Part shown: in pieces, positions 1 to 10,093 of the stretch
Layout: every line of letters begins with the position of its first letter
How positions within the stretch are numbered: position 1 is the stretch's first letter
NCBI GenBank assembly: GCA_025084515.1
Contig: JAJAGP010000866.1
Coordinates: 186,001-250,000, forward strand
Direction of reading: 5' to 3'
From: Ancistrus triradiatus
Taxonomy: Eukaryota > Chordata > Actinopteri > Siluriformes > Loricariidae
Length of the DNA stretch: 64,000 nt
Program-made: the position numbers and the translations under genes
Notes under the pieces: generated by a model
Told to the model about the DNA's origin: nothing
Database searches by the model: none
What the model saw: the letters and a program-made list of their open reading frames with translations, nothing else

Positions 1-379
1 ACAGTGTGCCCACTCTCACTGATTGAAGACATCTAACTGTAATTTCACCTTCAAATTAACTGCAAATCCTAGAAGTTTACATATAGTATAGTATTGGAAT
101 GTTTTCCTCAATAAATAACTGACTAAGAATAATATTATTGTTTGGTTTGTTTTCTTTGCTTCTCATTACCTACATTTAGGACGTTTGTGAAAAGCTGTTG
201 ATGTTTTACAAAAGCCTTTACAAATACCAGAACGGCATCACGTCGGCACCTTCATTGTTCCAGTGAGCAGTGGGTCAAGTTCAGAGTGGATTGAGGTATA
301 ACATCGACAATCTCAGGCAAAAATGACAGCAAACATCTGAAGAACCTCGGCACTACTCTTCAGGGACTGGAGGAAGATG

Positions 380-2650
380 GCATGTGTGCCAGAAAAGATA
401 GATGTATGTTGTTTTGTCCTTTAACTGAGTGTCTAGGTCACATGGTCTCGGGTTGCAAAACAAATCAGAGAAATGGCTCTGGACAGAAGATGGTAAGAAA
501 TTCAGAATTTCAAATGTATTCAGAAATATAAAAACTGTCAGGCTGCCTTACACACTTTGACCCTTCTGTTTTAATTCAGCTGGTGTGTGGCGCCTCACCG
601 TATGGTGTGGGGGCAGTAGTGCCACACTTACTACCATCTGGAGTAGAGGGACCCAGGGGCAGAAATCCCGGAGGGTGTTTACAATATAACCATTGCAAAC
701 ATAACTATATAGTTTTAACCATATGCATATTTATATAAAAACAATGTTTATGATGTATAGTAATATGCTTCGAAAGAAGAAAAAAATCATTTTTAAGTTT
801 TGCAGGATTGCATCCCCCCTTCACATGCCTCACAGTGGTTTGGTCCACTGTCTACCATCACCTGAACCTACACACATTTGATTTTATACTGTTACAATAG
901 CTATGTTATAACGTATTGTACATATTTAAGTTACCCTACATTTGGTGGCATGGTCGTCCATAGCCATAGTTTTTAAAAATGACTACAGTAAGTACATATT
1001 TCTAAAGAATATTTGGTTTGATTTAGTTATTCACTGAAGTGTTTATTCTGCTTCTGACTATAAAGTTCAAAATATGTTCTGTTAAAGCTAATTTGGCAGA
1101 CCCCAAGATTAGACCAGTAACACATATTAAAGTGCAAATTCATATTGAGACCCTCTTCATGATGCTTCCCAATTATGATTGTGATTAATGATCAGATCAC
1201 ACCATAATCAATGTGAAAAACGACACCAATATATAGTGTGCCATCTACAGGCCATTCCTAGTATTACTGGTTTAACATAATAAAACATGTTGCCTATACC
1301 GGATACATTTAATACAAAAGTACTTTTGGTACCACCTTTGGTGCCCCACTCAGGAATTGCTCTTGAGAGATATTACTGTTTATTGCCCCCCAAAATCAAA
1401 ATTATATTTACGCCCTTGCATAAAACATTTTGCTGAGAGTAATTATGCACAGATTGAGTATGAAGCCCTGGCCATCAATTACTGACCCCAGTTTTCCCAA
1501 AGTGGAATACCATCACTTCATGACATCAAGTAAATCTGAGAATCATGATAATGCTGACCATCTGGCCAGGCTTCCCCTACTTGTCAGGCATGCAGACCCC
1601 AATCAGGAGGAAATCGTCTATTTAAAAGACATGCTTAATGCTCCTGTGAGCCCCAGGAAGGGTCACCAGAGCTCCCCTGATATTGTCAGGTATTATCGCT
1701 CTTAGAAGGGAAGGAGACAATGTACGGTAGAACTTAAAACCCTGTCTGGTCACAAGAAATGAGATCACTGTTCAGTCAGGATGTATAATATAGGGCTGAC
1801 CATACCTCCACCTATAAGGAATCTTGTCCTAGAAGGACATTCAGAACATTCTGAACATTGTGGACTAGTATGGAGGTTCTGTGGTAGCCTAACGGTTAAA
1901 GCTTGGTACTGGACTATGGACCAGAAGGTCCACGGTTCAAATCCCACCTCTGCCAAGTGTTAGGTCTTTGAGCAAGGCCCTTAACCCACAGTTGGTTGGA
2001 TTGTAAGAATGTATGAATTGTAAGTTGCTCTGGATAAGGGTGTCTGCTAAGTGACATAAATGTAAATGAGTAGTGAGGACGAAGGAGATCACAGCCCCTC
2101 TGTATCTGTGGGAGTTTTCTGGTGAGCCATTGCAGAGACCATCTTTGAGTAATACATGTTCTTACTGTTTTGTATGATCATAGCAAAGGGTCACCCAGCC
2201 AGCAGACAGTTCTGTGGCTCAATTATGGCAATGACAAGTGTTTTGTGGGCCAAATTTGGCCAACTGTTGCCAGCTACGATAAAGTTCATTATGGCATTAC
2301 GACTCTGGACCACATGTGGCCCGCATGTAATCTAATATATGTACCGTTTGTGCAGGATTAGCAGTTTGAGCCAAATGGGGCCCACCAGGTGCAGTTCTGG
2401 CTGTGTCCTGGCAGCCCCTATTCGGTTTCATAGCCGTTGTGAGTCAAGGGAAAACAGATTTGTGGCCCAGAAATGCAGTCATCAAGAAAAGTACTTCCAG
2501 TAAGATGTTCACTGAGGAGCTCTGAGCATTTTGGCTTACCTGAACAACTTGTAAGTAATAATGGACCACAATTAGCAACAGCATTTCAGTGCATTTCTTG
2601 CATGTGTATGTGCAGACAGTGGACGATGCTTTTAAAGCCATTTATCATTA
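380..2650 (+). mobile_element. Decayed Ty3/gypsy-type retrotransposon pol relic
   Basis: Broken reading frames keep recognisable pol blocks in the expected order. An RNase H-like block at about 580-660 contains YGVGAVVPHLLPSG. A second at 1435-1480 contains NYAQIEYEALAI, followed at 1520-1582 by a piece ending NADHLARLPL. An integrase core block at 2521-2580 contains FGLPEQLVSNNGPQ, where an Asp is expected in place of the first Asn. Stops and frame changes separate the blocks, and a SINE has inserted at 1879-2068. No LTRs were recognised. This is a dead copy; the class is clear, the family is not. Confidence 0.7.
1879..2068 (+). repeat. tRNA-derived SINE
   Basis: The left part is tRNA-like, with an A box (TGGTAGCCTAACGG) and a B box (GGTTCAAATCC). 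The middle contains GAGCAAGGCCCTTAACCC, and the tail is GCTCTGGATAAGGGTGTCTG. This family recurs at least eight more times in the window in both orientations. This copy lies inside the gypsy relic, so it is younger than that element. Confidence 0.85.
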
Positions 2651-2839
2651 TTGGATCCTTTAAACACAAAAAGCATTTTTCCACAAACTTGAAACATTTG
2701 CCTGACGTGACTTACCCTGTGTATTATTTAGGACAAAATGTCTTTTGTAACTCAGTTACCTATCTGTCTAGTTGTCACTGGTTAAAGTTAGCAGTACACG
2801 ATATCGACATGGTTTGTTGATTTGTGGCGTTAATATTTA

Positions 2840-3990
2840 CGACATATTTAAGATGGTCCCTCATATCATACCTCACACATAAATTACAACCACTTGAACG
2901 TAAACGAAATTGACAGCTGTTTAATTATGTGCCTGAGGTACTTGTGATGAAATGTGTGCTACAGATCCTGGAGTTGCTGCGGATATTGAGCTATATTGCT
3001 AATAACAATTTACTTGTTTTATTTACACAAAAAATGCTTTTGCTATTATAGTTTACCTCATTTATACAATTGGACTCAAGAGAAATGTATAGTCTTGAAC
3101 AAAGTCTGAGGACCCTTGGTCTAATGAAGAAAATGTCGGCAACACAATCAGCCGAACTCTAGAGAGCTGCGGATGATACATCCGTGGGTTACAATGGCGC
3201 CATCATGTGGACATGATTAAGTCTTTAACCAGAGCGACCTTCAGAAATGTTTTCAATTCTTCTTTTATTGGGAGTTGATGTAGGTAAAAAAACAGAAGAA
3301 CCCCAGTGCTAGTAAGAAAGGGGCAGTGCCCTTTTCATAAATTAAACAAGTAGGTTTATTGACAGTCTTCGCTTAAGCATTAGAAGAAGAGGTGAATCTC
3401 TCCAGTCATTTAAAGACAAAGACCTTCAGCAGCTCATGTGGCTCGGACGTATGAGCCAGCTGCTGGGAACAGTCATTCCTGAGAATGCAAAAATGTTAGG
3501 ACGCATTATGTTTGTGGAATTTATATATAGTAACAGCCCAACTAATTTGGAATCCCTCAAATACTTTATCAGTCATGGCTTATCTTACTTTTCTCTGGCC
3601 AGGATAACAGGCTCCAGTGCCCGTCCTGGAGTGCCCCACAGGATGCCAGTCCAGATCAGAGTTGGCAGGGGTCGCTGGTGCACTCCAGGTAGATTATCCT
3701 GACCAATGTCCCCTCCCTCAGACATATCCAATCTCGTTTCGTTAGAGAAACAGTTTTACTTCTAAACTTACATTTAGTAGCATGTACTTCAATAAAATAG
3801 ATAAGCCATACTTCAACTTTTACTTGAGTATTTTTTTTTTTATTAGATTAGTAGTACTTTTACTTAAGTAAAGAACTTGTGTACTTGTGGCAGCTCTGGT
3901 GTTCGGCTGTATTTCATAGCCCTTAGATAAACAGGCATTTCAGTTTACAATTCAGACACCCAAATCAATATCAAGACAATACAAAACCAT
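2840..3990. other. Unassigned sequence with a short interspersed repeat
   Basis: No gene was found. Positions 3740-3890 carry an A/T-rich stretch with opposed ACTTTTACTTGAGTA and ACTTTTACTTAAGTA motifs around a T-run. This is typical of a small non-autonomous DNA-transposon (hAT-like) repeat of fish. The class is inferred from memory. Confidence 0.35.
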
Positions 3991-4005
3991 GTACTAAGAA
4001 CAGCC

Positions 4006-4011
4006 TTTATT
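4006..4011 (-). terminator. dus4l: dus4l polyadenylation signal
   Basis: TTTATT on the plus strand reads AATAAA on the coding strand, about 64 nt past the dus4l stop codon. This gives a very short 3' UTR. Confidence 0.7.
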
Positions 4012-4074
4012 CCTTTTAAATAACATCAGCATATAAAACACCCTTCACACTCGAGTTCTGTGCAGTTCTCTGTA

Positions 4075-4322
4075 CTAAGATCCATAGGTTCTGTGCAGGT
4101 AATCGATGACTGCAGATGTACTTGCTAGACTGTTGAAGACTTTCCTCTCTGGCTGAGAACTGATACGCTCCAGCATGTAGATCAGGTGATGGTGGAAGCA
4201 ACTAAAAGGAGTCCCGTGTTCCAAGGCGATGTCCACCCAGTCCCACACGCACTGCAGCGGGGTGTACTCGTAGCCTGCAAACAAGGCTGGGTTGGCCAGC
4301 AGTCCTCGAGCAGACATCACCC
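4075..4322 (-). CDS. dus4l: dus4l coding exon 6 with stop
   Basis: Encodes residues 218-299 and the stop codon, from GVMSARGLLANPALFAGYE to the C-terminal YGS. Human has VARG where this has SARG, from memory. The helical C-terminal tRNA-binding part is complete. Confidence 0.93.
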
Positions 4323-6695
4323 CTGCAAAGGTGCAGATAGCAGGTACATTAGGGAGCGTTCTTTAAAGTTCTTTCATGCATGTGAGTGACTTAATAAGTA
4401 ACTTAATATCGCAAATGACAAAATAAATACGAAACTAACAATTAGTCCATGCAAATATTCACTGCAAGTTGTACTGTGTATAAGTATGTACGTGACAAAT
4501 AAAAGTCTAAGTCTAAAGTCTAAGTCTAAAAAATAAAGAAAAACACGATAAACACAGCAGAGATCTGCACTGAGTGAGAGCTATTGTGAATCTGAATCAC
4601 TGTGTACTGAATCATGAATCACGTTTCAGCTGGACTGACTCGCTTGACTCGACTCATAAGCAAGTGCACCGAGTACTGAGCAAACGACGAGAAGTTTTCT
4701 ACTCAAAACGCGCCGAGAACCGAATTTGACAAGTTCTGAGGTGTCCGAGAACCGAGGTACCACTGCACATGCAGCTTTGCCCTGTTTACTTCTAACAAGG
4801 GGTTTAAATAGCAGGGGATGCGGTTAAAGTGCGGGAAAGGTCTTCTCTTTTTTTAATGGCTTTAATATCTGTGCATTTCCACTTTTGATAATCTTCCCAT
4901 ACCGTCCACTCCTGTAAGCTCATGCATGGTCTCCACATCTCGGAGATTCCTGATATCACCATTAGCAATGACCGGGATGCGAAGGCTGTCCTTTATGGTC
5001 TTAATAGCGTCGTAATGCACTGGTTGATGCCTTTCGTCAGCTGTCCTTCCATGAACTGTGATCCATGACACACCAGCTGCTTCCACCTTCTGACAAAGAT
5101 CCACAGTCTTCTTCAAGTCTTTGTGAATTCTGCAGTTAAATATCAATTAAAGATCAGAGCAGTAAAGTAAACTCATAAGAACATATCAAATACAGTTCAG
5201 AGCTGTATGTTTGTACCTGATCTTAATGGATACTGCGTAGCTGGGATTGTCTACTTGGTTCCTGACATGTCTCACCATGTCTTTTACTAGCTGTGGTTTG
5301 TTAATCAAGCATGCCCCATAACCTTCTGCCATGGCCCACCTGCAATTACACAGAACCAAAAATGTTCAGAGTACATGCACATTAAAATAACAGACAAAAC
5401 AATTTGAAATGATAACTGCTTCTTGTGTGCATGACTGTGTATTTAATTAGAAGCACCTTTAGACTGCGTTCCTAACATCCCTAACTACATATTCCGGTTT
5501 CTCTCTGAGCTGTTCATCTGGCACCAGTTCCAACCCTCAGACCACTAATCTTTGTCCTCTCAAAGTATCTTCCTCATCACATTTAGGGAGCTTTTCCTTA
5601 CCACTGTCACTGCAGTCACTGCTCTGTTGTAAAAAGCGCTATAGAAAGAAATCTGATTACCTCTGCGGACAGCCGCAGTTCAGATCCACACCATCAGAGA
5701 AGGGGGCGACCATACAAGCTGCACTGGCCAGAGTTTGGGCATCTTTCGCAGCAAACTGTATGATCAAAGGTCGGTCAGCTAGGTTGAACAAAAAGTTAAG
5801 GTGAACATTGAGGTAAACATTACATTTAGAATTGGGCTATCAAAGTCAGTGTGTTAAAGGTGATCATTTTTTGAACCATCGCATACGACAGTCGGTCACC
5901 CCTAGTAGTGATACGAGGGACACTAACTCCTCAGTGATATGTACAGGACATCCTGCGCCCACGTGTTGCTTCACATGGTAGGGCTTCCAGCAAGGTAATG
6001 CTCATCCACTCACAACACTTCCTTGGCCTGCCCGGTCACCAGATACATCACCGACCAAGCATTTATGGGACCAGCTGGGACAGCAGCTTTGGCAGCTGAC
6101 GAGTATGCAGGATCTACAGGCTCAGCTGCAACATCTGTGCACAATTGTGCCACACAATACCATACGGAGCCTGTATGCCTCCATGCCCAACCGTATCTCA
6201 TCTTGTATCCAGGCTAGAGGTGGCCTAACAGGATACTTAAGCCTCCTTATATACATAAGCCTCACATATATCATCATTACTTTCAGGTTTCATTCCATTC
6301 CAACAACTTCTTGATGAGCTATTTTTTGTCAATCAGTGTGTGTAGGTTGAAAACGGGGCTATGGAAACATGATCACCTCCACTACCGACTGTTGTGTGTA
6401 CAGGATAATCTGATACTCACATGAGTTGGTGGTGAATTCGCTGTCTCTGGCTTTGGCGGATCTAAGAAAATCAGCAGCCACGATCATCGGCGTGAAACAC
6501 AGATCACACTCATATCTTCGCACCAGAGCTCTGAAGGCCAGTCTGAGGAAGCAAAGAGTGTTAGGATTCACATTAATAGTGATGAAATCAGCCATGCAAA
6601 GTCAGTTACAGGAATTTATTCAACCATACTTACTTGGAATAGCGCACCATGGGGGCACAAACTTTAACAACCTTCCCATTCTCGAATAAATCCAT
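4075..6695 (-). CDS. dus4l: tRNA-dihydrouridine synthase 4-like (DUS4L), six coding exons
   Basis: Spliced CDS, in transcript order: 6695-6634, 6542-6421, 5778-5661, 5339-5217, 5129-4903, 4322-4075. These total 900 nt, i.e. 299 residues plus stop, with all junctions in frame and GT-AG. The product is an FMN-dependent enzyme that reduces uridine to dihydrouridine in the tRNA D-loop. Visible motifs are CAPMVRYSK near the N-terminus, CDLCFTPMIVAADF (residues 32-46), NCGCPQRWAMAEGYGACL with the presumed catalytic Cys98, VSIKIR (137-142), VHGRT (167-171), IANGDIR (196-202) and ARGLLANP near 222. The last five belong to the TIM-barrel FMN/substrate site. The start is fixed by an in-frame TAA four codons upstream. 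The N-terminus is about 18 residues shorter than human DUS4L (317 aa, from memory). No broken residues were seen, so it looks functional. Confidence 0.95.
4500..4765. repeat. Short tandem run and a dispersed repeat in the dus4l last intron
   Basis: Near 4503-4530 there are about four copies of GTCTAA(A/G). From 4600 to 4765 a dispersed repeat contains GAGAACCGAGGTACCACTG. A related piece with GAGAACCGAGGTGCCACTG lies at 42930-43045. The family was not identified. Confidence 0.55.
4903..5129 (-). CDS. dus4l: dus4l coding exon 5
   Basis: Encodes residues 142-217, with VSWITVHGRT and IPVIANGDIR, the C-terminal half of the FMN-binding barrel. The acceptor is CTGCAG|A and the donor CG|GTATGG. Confidence 0.93.
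5217..5339 (-). CDS. dus4l: dus4l coding exon 4
   Basis: Encodes residues 101-141, from RWAMAEGYGACLINKP to YAVSIKI. The Lys of SIKIR is the usual phosphate/substrate-binding lysine of the family. The acceptor is TTGCAG|G and the donor CAG|GTACAA. Confidence 0.93.
5570..5656 (-). repeat. Dispersed repeat abutting the dus4l exon 3 donor
   Basis: Minus-strand copy of the family carrying AGATTTATTTCTATAGC, a 'CTTTTTACAA' block and 'AAGGAAAAACTCCCTAAA'. Other copies are at 9640, 24407, 30820, 36606, 41075, 45185, 49495, 53795 and 54211. The repeat starts within about 4-5 nt of the exon 3 donor, so it supplies the bases just inside the intron. Confidence 0.65.
5661..5778 (-). CDS. dus4l: dus4l coding exon 3 with catalytic-Cys motif
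   Basis: Encodes residues 62-100. It ends in GVDLNCGCPQ; the Cys of GCP (residue 98) is the proton-donating cysteine in characterised Dus enzymes. The acceptor is CCTAG|C and the donor AG|GTAATC. An interspersed repeat starts only a few bases inside the following intron. Confidence 0.93.
5880..6240 (+). mobile_element. Tc1/mariner-like transposase C-terminal relic
   Basis: Read on the plus strand with frame changes, the region gives a DDE-transposase C-terminal pattern. It includes HLWDQLGQQLWQL, then MQDLQAQLQHLCTIVPHN and IRSLYASMPNRISSCIQARG. The 'PxxxHLWD' segment is the Tc1 motif near the last catalytic acidic residue. It lies in dus4l intron 2, antisense to the gene, and is truncated on the left. 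Confidence 0.7.
6421..6542 (-). CDS. dus4l: dus4l coding exon 2
   Basis: Encodes residues 21-61, including LAFRALVRRYECDLC and the FMN-site segment TPMIVAADF. The acceptor is CTCAG|A and the donor T|GTGAGT. Confidence 0.93.
6634..6695 (-). CDS. dus4l: dus4l coding exon 1
   Basis: Encodes residues 1-20 (begins MDLFENGKVVKVCAPM) plus two bases of Lys21. The donor reads AA|GTAAGT. The upstream in-frame TAA at 6707-6705 excludes a longer start in this exon. Confidence 0.9.
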
Positions 6696-6900
6696 CTCGA
6701 TGCGTTAGTGAAGGGGAGCAGGTCTTAAAACACGTGAAATTATGTCCGATTTGATGAAGTCTACATAAGGTGAGTCACTTTGCAAGTCTTTTCAGATCTT
6801 ACTAATAATCCAGCTGTGCAGCTGCTGAGCCATCACAATGACAGTCCCAACCCTACGTGCTCCATAATCTTTATCATATTATCATTTTAATAATAACAAC
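6696..6900 (-). promoter_or_regulatory. dus4l: Presumed dus4l 5' UTR/promoter region
   Basis: Placed only by its position upstream of the dus4l start. No TATA box or clear CpG island was seen, so the boundaries are guesses. Confidence 0.25.
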
Positions 6901-7786
6901 AAACAGAGACATGTTTACTCAATGCTTCGTCTGCTTCTTATTCTACGATTTGCAGAGTTGGCGCCCCACAGTGGTTCATTACCGACACCAAGTGGATTGG
7001 GTCGAGTGGTGTAGCATGAGTCTGTAAGTTTAAGCTGGGCAGTTCCCGGCCCAGTTGATGGCCTGAGTTCGCATCCCTGGGTGCGGGAATGTACGAGGTA
7101 TTTAGGCATGTAGACATGGTCAAGACTTCCAGCTGAAGTTCAAGCATCAAAATGGAGAAGAACAGTGATTTAAGTGACTTTGAATGTGGCATGGTTGTTG
7201 GTGCTAGACGGGCTGGTCTGAGTATTTCAAAAGCTGCTGATCTACTGGGATTTTCACACAGTCATCTCTAGGGTTATAGATGATGGTCCAAAGAAGAGAA
7301 AATATCCAGTCAGGGCAGTGCTCTGGGGAAAAATGGCTTGTTGATGCCAGAGGTCAGAGCAGAATGGCCAGACTGGTTGAAGCTGACAGAAAGGCGACAG
7401 TAACTCATTAACCACTCATCACAACCGAGCTAGAACAGCGTCTCTGAATGCACAACACATTGAACCGTGAAGCAGATGGGTACAGCAGTGGAAGACCACA
7501 CCCTGAGTGTGGTCTTCTGGTGGTGTAATGGTGTGGGAGATATTTTGGCATACTTTGGGCCCCTTAATACCAACTGAGCATCATTTAAACACCACAGCCT
7601 ACCTGAGTATTGTTGCTGACCATGCCCATCCCTTTACGATGGCTACCTCCAACAGGATAAAGCTCAGATCATCCCAACCTGGATTATTGAACATATCAGT
7701 GAGTCCCCTGTTCTCAAATGGCCTCCACAGTCACCAGATCTAAATCCAGAGCACCTTTGGGATGTGATGGAACAAAAGATTCGTAT

Positions 7787-7970
7787 GCATTTAGCAGATG
7801 CCCTTATCCAGAGTGACTTACAACTGGTACAATCTTACAATCCAAGCAATTGTGGGTTAAGGGTCTTGCTCAAGGGCCCAACAGTGGCAGCTTGGCAGAG
7901 GTGGGATTTCAACCCTGGACCTTCTGGGCCAGAGTTCAATACCTTACCTGCTAGGCTACCACAGTCCCCA
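7787..7970 (-). repeat. tRNA-derived SINE (minus)
   Basis: Minus-strand copy of the window's common SINE. The tail (CATTTAGCAGATGCCCTTATCC on plus, 18 of its bases typical) comes first; the B-box complement GGGATTTCAACCC and the tRNA head follow. It interrupts the Tc1-like relic inside the transposase-derived sequence. Confidence 0.85.
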
Positions 7971-7983
7971 CAAAGAAATCCAT

Positions 7984-8056
7984 GGAGCCAGCCAGGAGTC
8001 GAACCTACAATCTTCTGATCCGTAGTCAGACGCGGTATCCGTTGCGCCACTGGCAC
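7984..8056 (-). tRNA. tRNA-Arg (anticodon ACG) like; possibly a pseudogene
   Basis: The minus strand reads as a 73-nt tRNA without CCA. The acceptor strand is GTGCCAG, the D-arm region is GGCGCAACGGATA, the anticodon arm is CTGACTACGGATCAG with anticodon ACG, the T loop is GGTTCGACTCC, and the 3' strand is CTGGCTC plus discriminator C. It closely matches vertebrate tRNA-Arg-ACG from memory. Defects are a U2-U71 mismatch in the acceptor stem, poor pairing at the outer T-stem (GTAGG against CCTGG), and no TTTT terminator directly downstream (TTTCTTT only). It may be an old tRNA copy or a weak functional gene. Confidence 0.6.
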
Positions 8057-8549
8057 CCTATAGTGGTGAACCCTGAGTAGAATTGTGGCCAGAAAAACAA
8101 ATCCTGAATGATGGCGATCACAGGTCACTGGCAATCACTGGACACTTTATTAGGTACATCTTGCTAGTACTGGGTTGGACCCACTTCACTTCAGAACTGC
8201 ATTAATAATCGATAAACAAGGAAAGAATGGAGTTGTGTCGGAGTGGTGACAGCATTTGTAGTTTTTGTCTGCTTAACATTGCATCGGCGGCTTTTCGCAA
8301 CAGGAGCAAGGTTACATCGGACATTTTCAATCGGACAAATCTGCAGCAACTGCGTCATGCTATCATGTCACTATGACCAACATCTCTACGGAATGCTTAT
8401 AGCACCTTGTTGAATCTGTTTCACAAAACACCAAGGCAGTTCTGAGGGGAACATGGGGGTTTAAGGTGCTACCAGCAACTGAGAGTACATCACAAGTGAA
8501 GTTAGGGTGTCCAAATATATTAGGCAGCGTCTGTAAGATTTCAGTCAGG

Positions 8550-8682
8550 CAGCTGCCGGGCGACGCGCGCGACTAAGCAGCGCGAGGACCCGCAGCGTTT
8601 GAGCGGCGTTTGTAAATCCGGTGGAGGTTCAACAATAAGTTCTTCATCCTGTGGAAATCGGCACCATCCTGATCTCTGTATC
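8550..8682 (+). promoter_or_regulatory. sf3b3: Presumed sf3b3 promoter and non-coding first exon
   Basis: This is a local GC- and CpG-rich patch (GGGCGACGCGCGCGAC and following) in otherwise A/T-rich sequence, about 1.4 kb upstream of the exon with the start codon. A possible donor is TCG|GTAAAT at 8682/8683. The next acceptor would be TTATAG|GTGC at 9972/9973. No TATA box was seen. The exact transcription start is unknown. Confidence 0.45.
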
Positions 8683-9320
8683 GGTAAATCGAGTTCATGT
8701 GATACGTGCAGACATTAAGGAGTCGAACTAAACATAAATGAGTGTTTGGAGGTTATGGGACGATATTATTAGATTTAAATGGAGATGCTAGCTACACAGG
8801 CTAGTAATGAATGGAGGGTTAGCCACCAAACGGCTAGCGGTGGCTGTTCGTGTGGAGAGTTACTTTGAAATAAGCCCGTTCACAGGCTGTAGCTCTTATA
8901 TTTTACATAGTTTTCCACTTTTAGTACATTTTGTCTTTAAACCAACTCAAACTCGGTCTCTAGCAGGAGCTACAGTTCAGTTAGCTAAAGCGCTAACAGC
9001 TCTGTAAACGCGTTGCAAAACCATGGAATGATTCAAAGACTTTGCGTTACATAATTTGCAACCGAACAAAGACACTCGATATACTTCCAATTACTTATTC
9101 TGTATTATATACTACATGCTGCACTTAGTTGTGCAAGTGTATTACAGGACTGTATGGCCATTAGGATACATGTAGTCCAAATACTTAAGTGCCTTTGCTT
9201 GGATAGCTACTGAAGTGATTTTCTTTCTGCAACAATTCTTTTAACTCTAACTGGTGCTGTGAATAGCTTCTCATTTGTTAAGCAACCATGCTGGAAAGGA
9301 TCCTGTGGTGGTCCGAAGGG

Positions 9321-9483
9321 ACTGTGGTGGCCCAGTGGTTAAAGTACTGGACTATGGACCAAAAGGTCTAGGGTTCGAATCCCACCTCTGCCAAGCTGCC
9401 GCTGTTGGGTCCTTGAGCAAGACCCTTAACCCACAGACTGTATCAAGACTGTATCAGTTGTAAGTCGCCCTGGATAAGGGCTT
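9321..9483 (+). repeat. tRNA-derived SINE
   Basis: A box TGGCCCAGTGG and B box GGTTCGAATCC are followed by the shared middle (CACCTCTGCCAAGCTGCC) and the tail CGCCCTGGATAAGGGCTTC. It lies in the presumed first intron of sf3b3. A short Tc1-like scrap precedes it (9240-9310), and a tail scrap of the dispersed repeat follows at 9640-9720. Confidence 0.85.
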
Positions 9484-10023
9484 CAGAAGGTCAAATCATT
9501 GGCCTTAGTCAAGTAAAGATCTACGTCCCCTAGATACAATGCAGCTTGTGAGCTTCTAACATCTTGCTTACTTTCATTTTAGTGTCCATTAAGGCTCACT
9601 GCTTACTACCAGACACTAAGCTTAATGTCAGACATCCTGTCAGACACAACCAAGACTCAAAAAGGGAGCAACCTTCTTGGGCAGCCTAGATGTCATATGT
9701 AAGAGTTAAAGTTCGTAATGAATAAGTTTATGGTAATAGTTGAAATGCACCATTTTAAGTAAACTATAACATAGGGTGCAAGACAGGATTAAGGCGAGTA
9801 TAATAAAGTGGAGAATATAAGACTGTGTGTAATAAATAAACTAGGTATAACGTAGAATGAGTGAGTATCTGCATTTTGGTCACTGTAGGTTCTCACGTCC
9901 TGAGCAGGGAAACTGCAGATACTCGGTTTAGTCTGTTTTGGTTGTGCTCTAATACCGTTTTCTGTGTTATAGGTGCAGAGATAGATTTCTCCACTCAAGG
10001 CTTTGGGTCCAGAAGCGTCCATC

Positions 10024-10093
10024 ATGTTTCTGTACAACCTGACCTTGCAGCGTGCTACTGGCATCACTCATGCAATCCATGGCAACTTCTCAG
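10024..10093 (+). CDS. sf3b3: sf3b3 coding exon 1
   Basis: Residues 1-23, beginning [14 protein letters not shown], plus one base of Gly24. The exon probably starts at 9973 after TTATAG, giving 51 nt of 5' UTR. The donor is TCAG|GTGTTG. Confidence 0.93.

Larger units (their letters stand above)
7127..8500 (+). mobile_element. Tc1-like transposon relic (family A), split by later insertions
   Basis: The left part (7127-7786) keeps FECGMVVGARRAGLSISKAA, a helix-turn-helix segment. It is followed by VMVWEIFWHTLGPLIPTEHH and, after frame changes, PPQSPDLNPEHLWDVMEQK. The same element seems to resume at about 8330 (CAAATCTGCAGCAACTGCGT) and runs to about 8500. The 540 bp between hold a SINE, a tRNA-Arg-like sequence and an inverted Tc1 terminal piece (8141-8210, with ACTTTATTAGGTACA). 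Frameshifts make it inactive. Confidence 0.7.

Noticed and set aside
2473..2820. 115-codon frame as a host gene
   Set aside because: Only the integrase-like segment near 2521-2580 is meaningful; the rest is chance, so it was placed in the gypsy relic.
6696..8550. Shared bidirectional promoter for dus4l and sf3b3
   Set aside because: The genes are head to head, but about 1.85 kb of transposon-filled sequence separates the dus4l start from the GC-rich patch before sf3b3.
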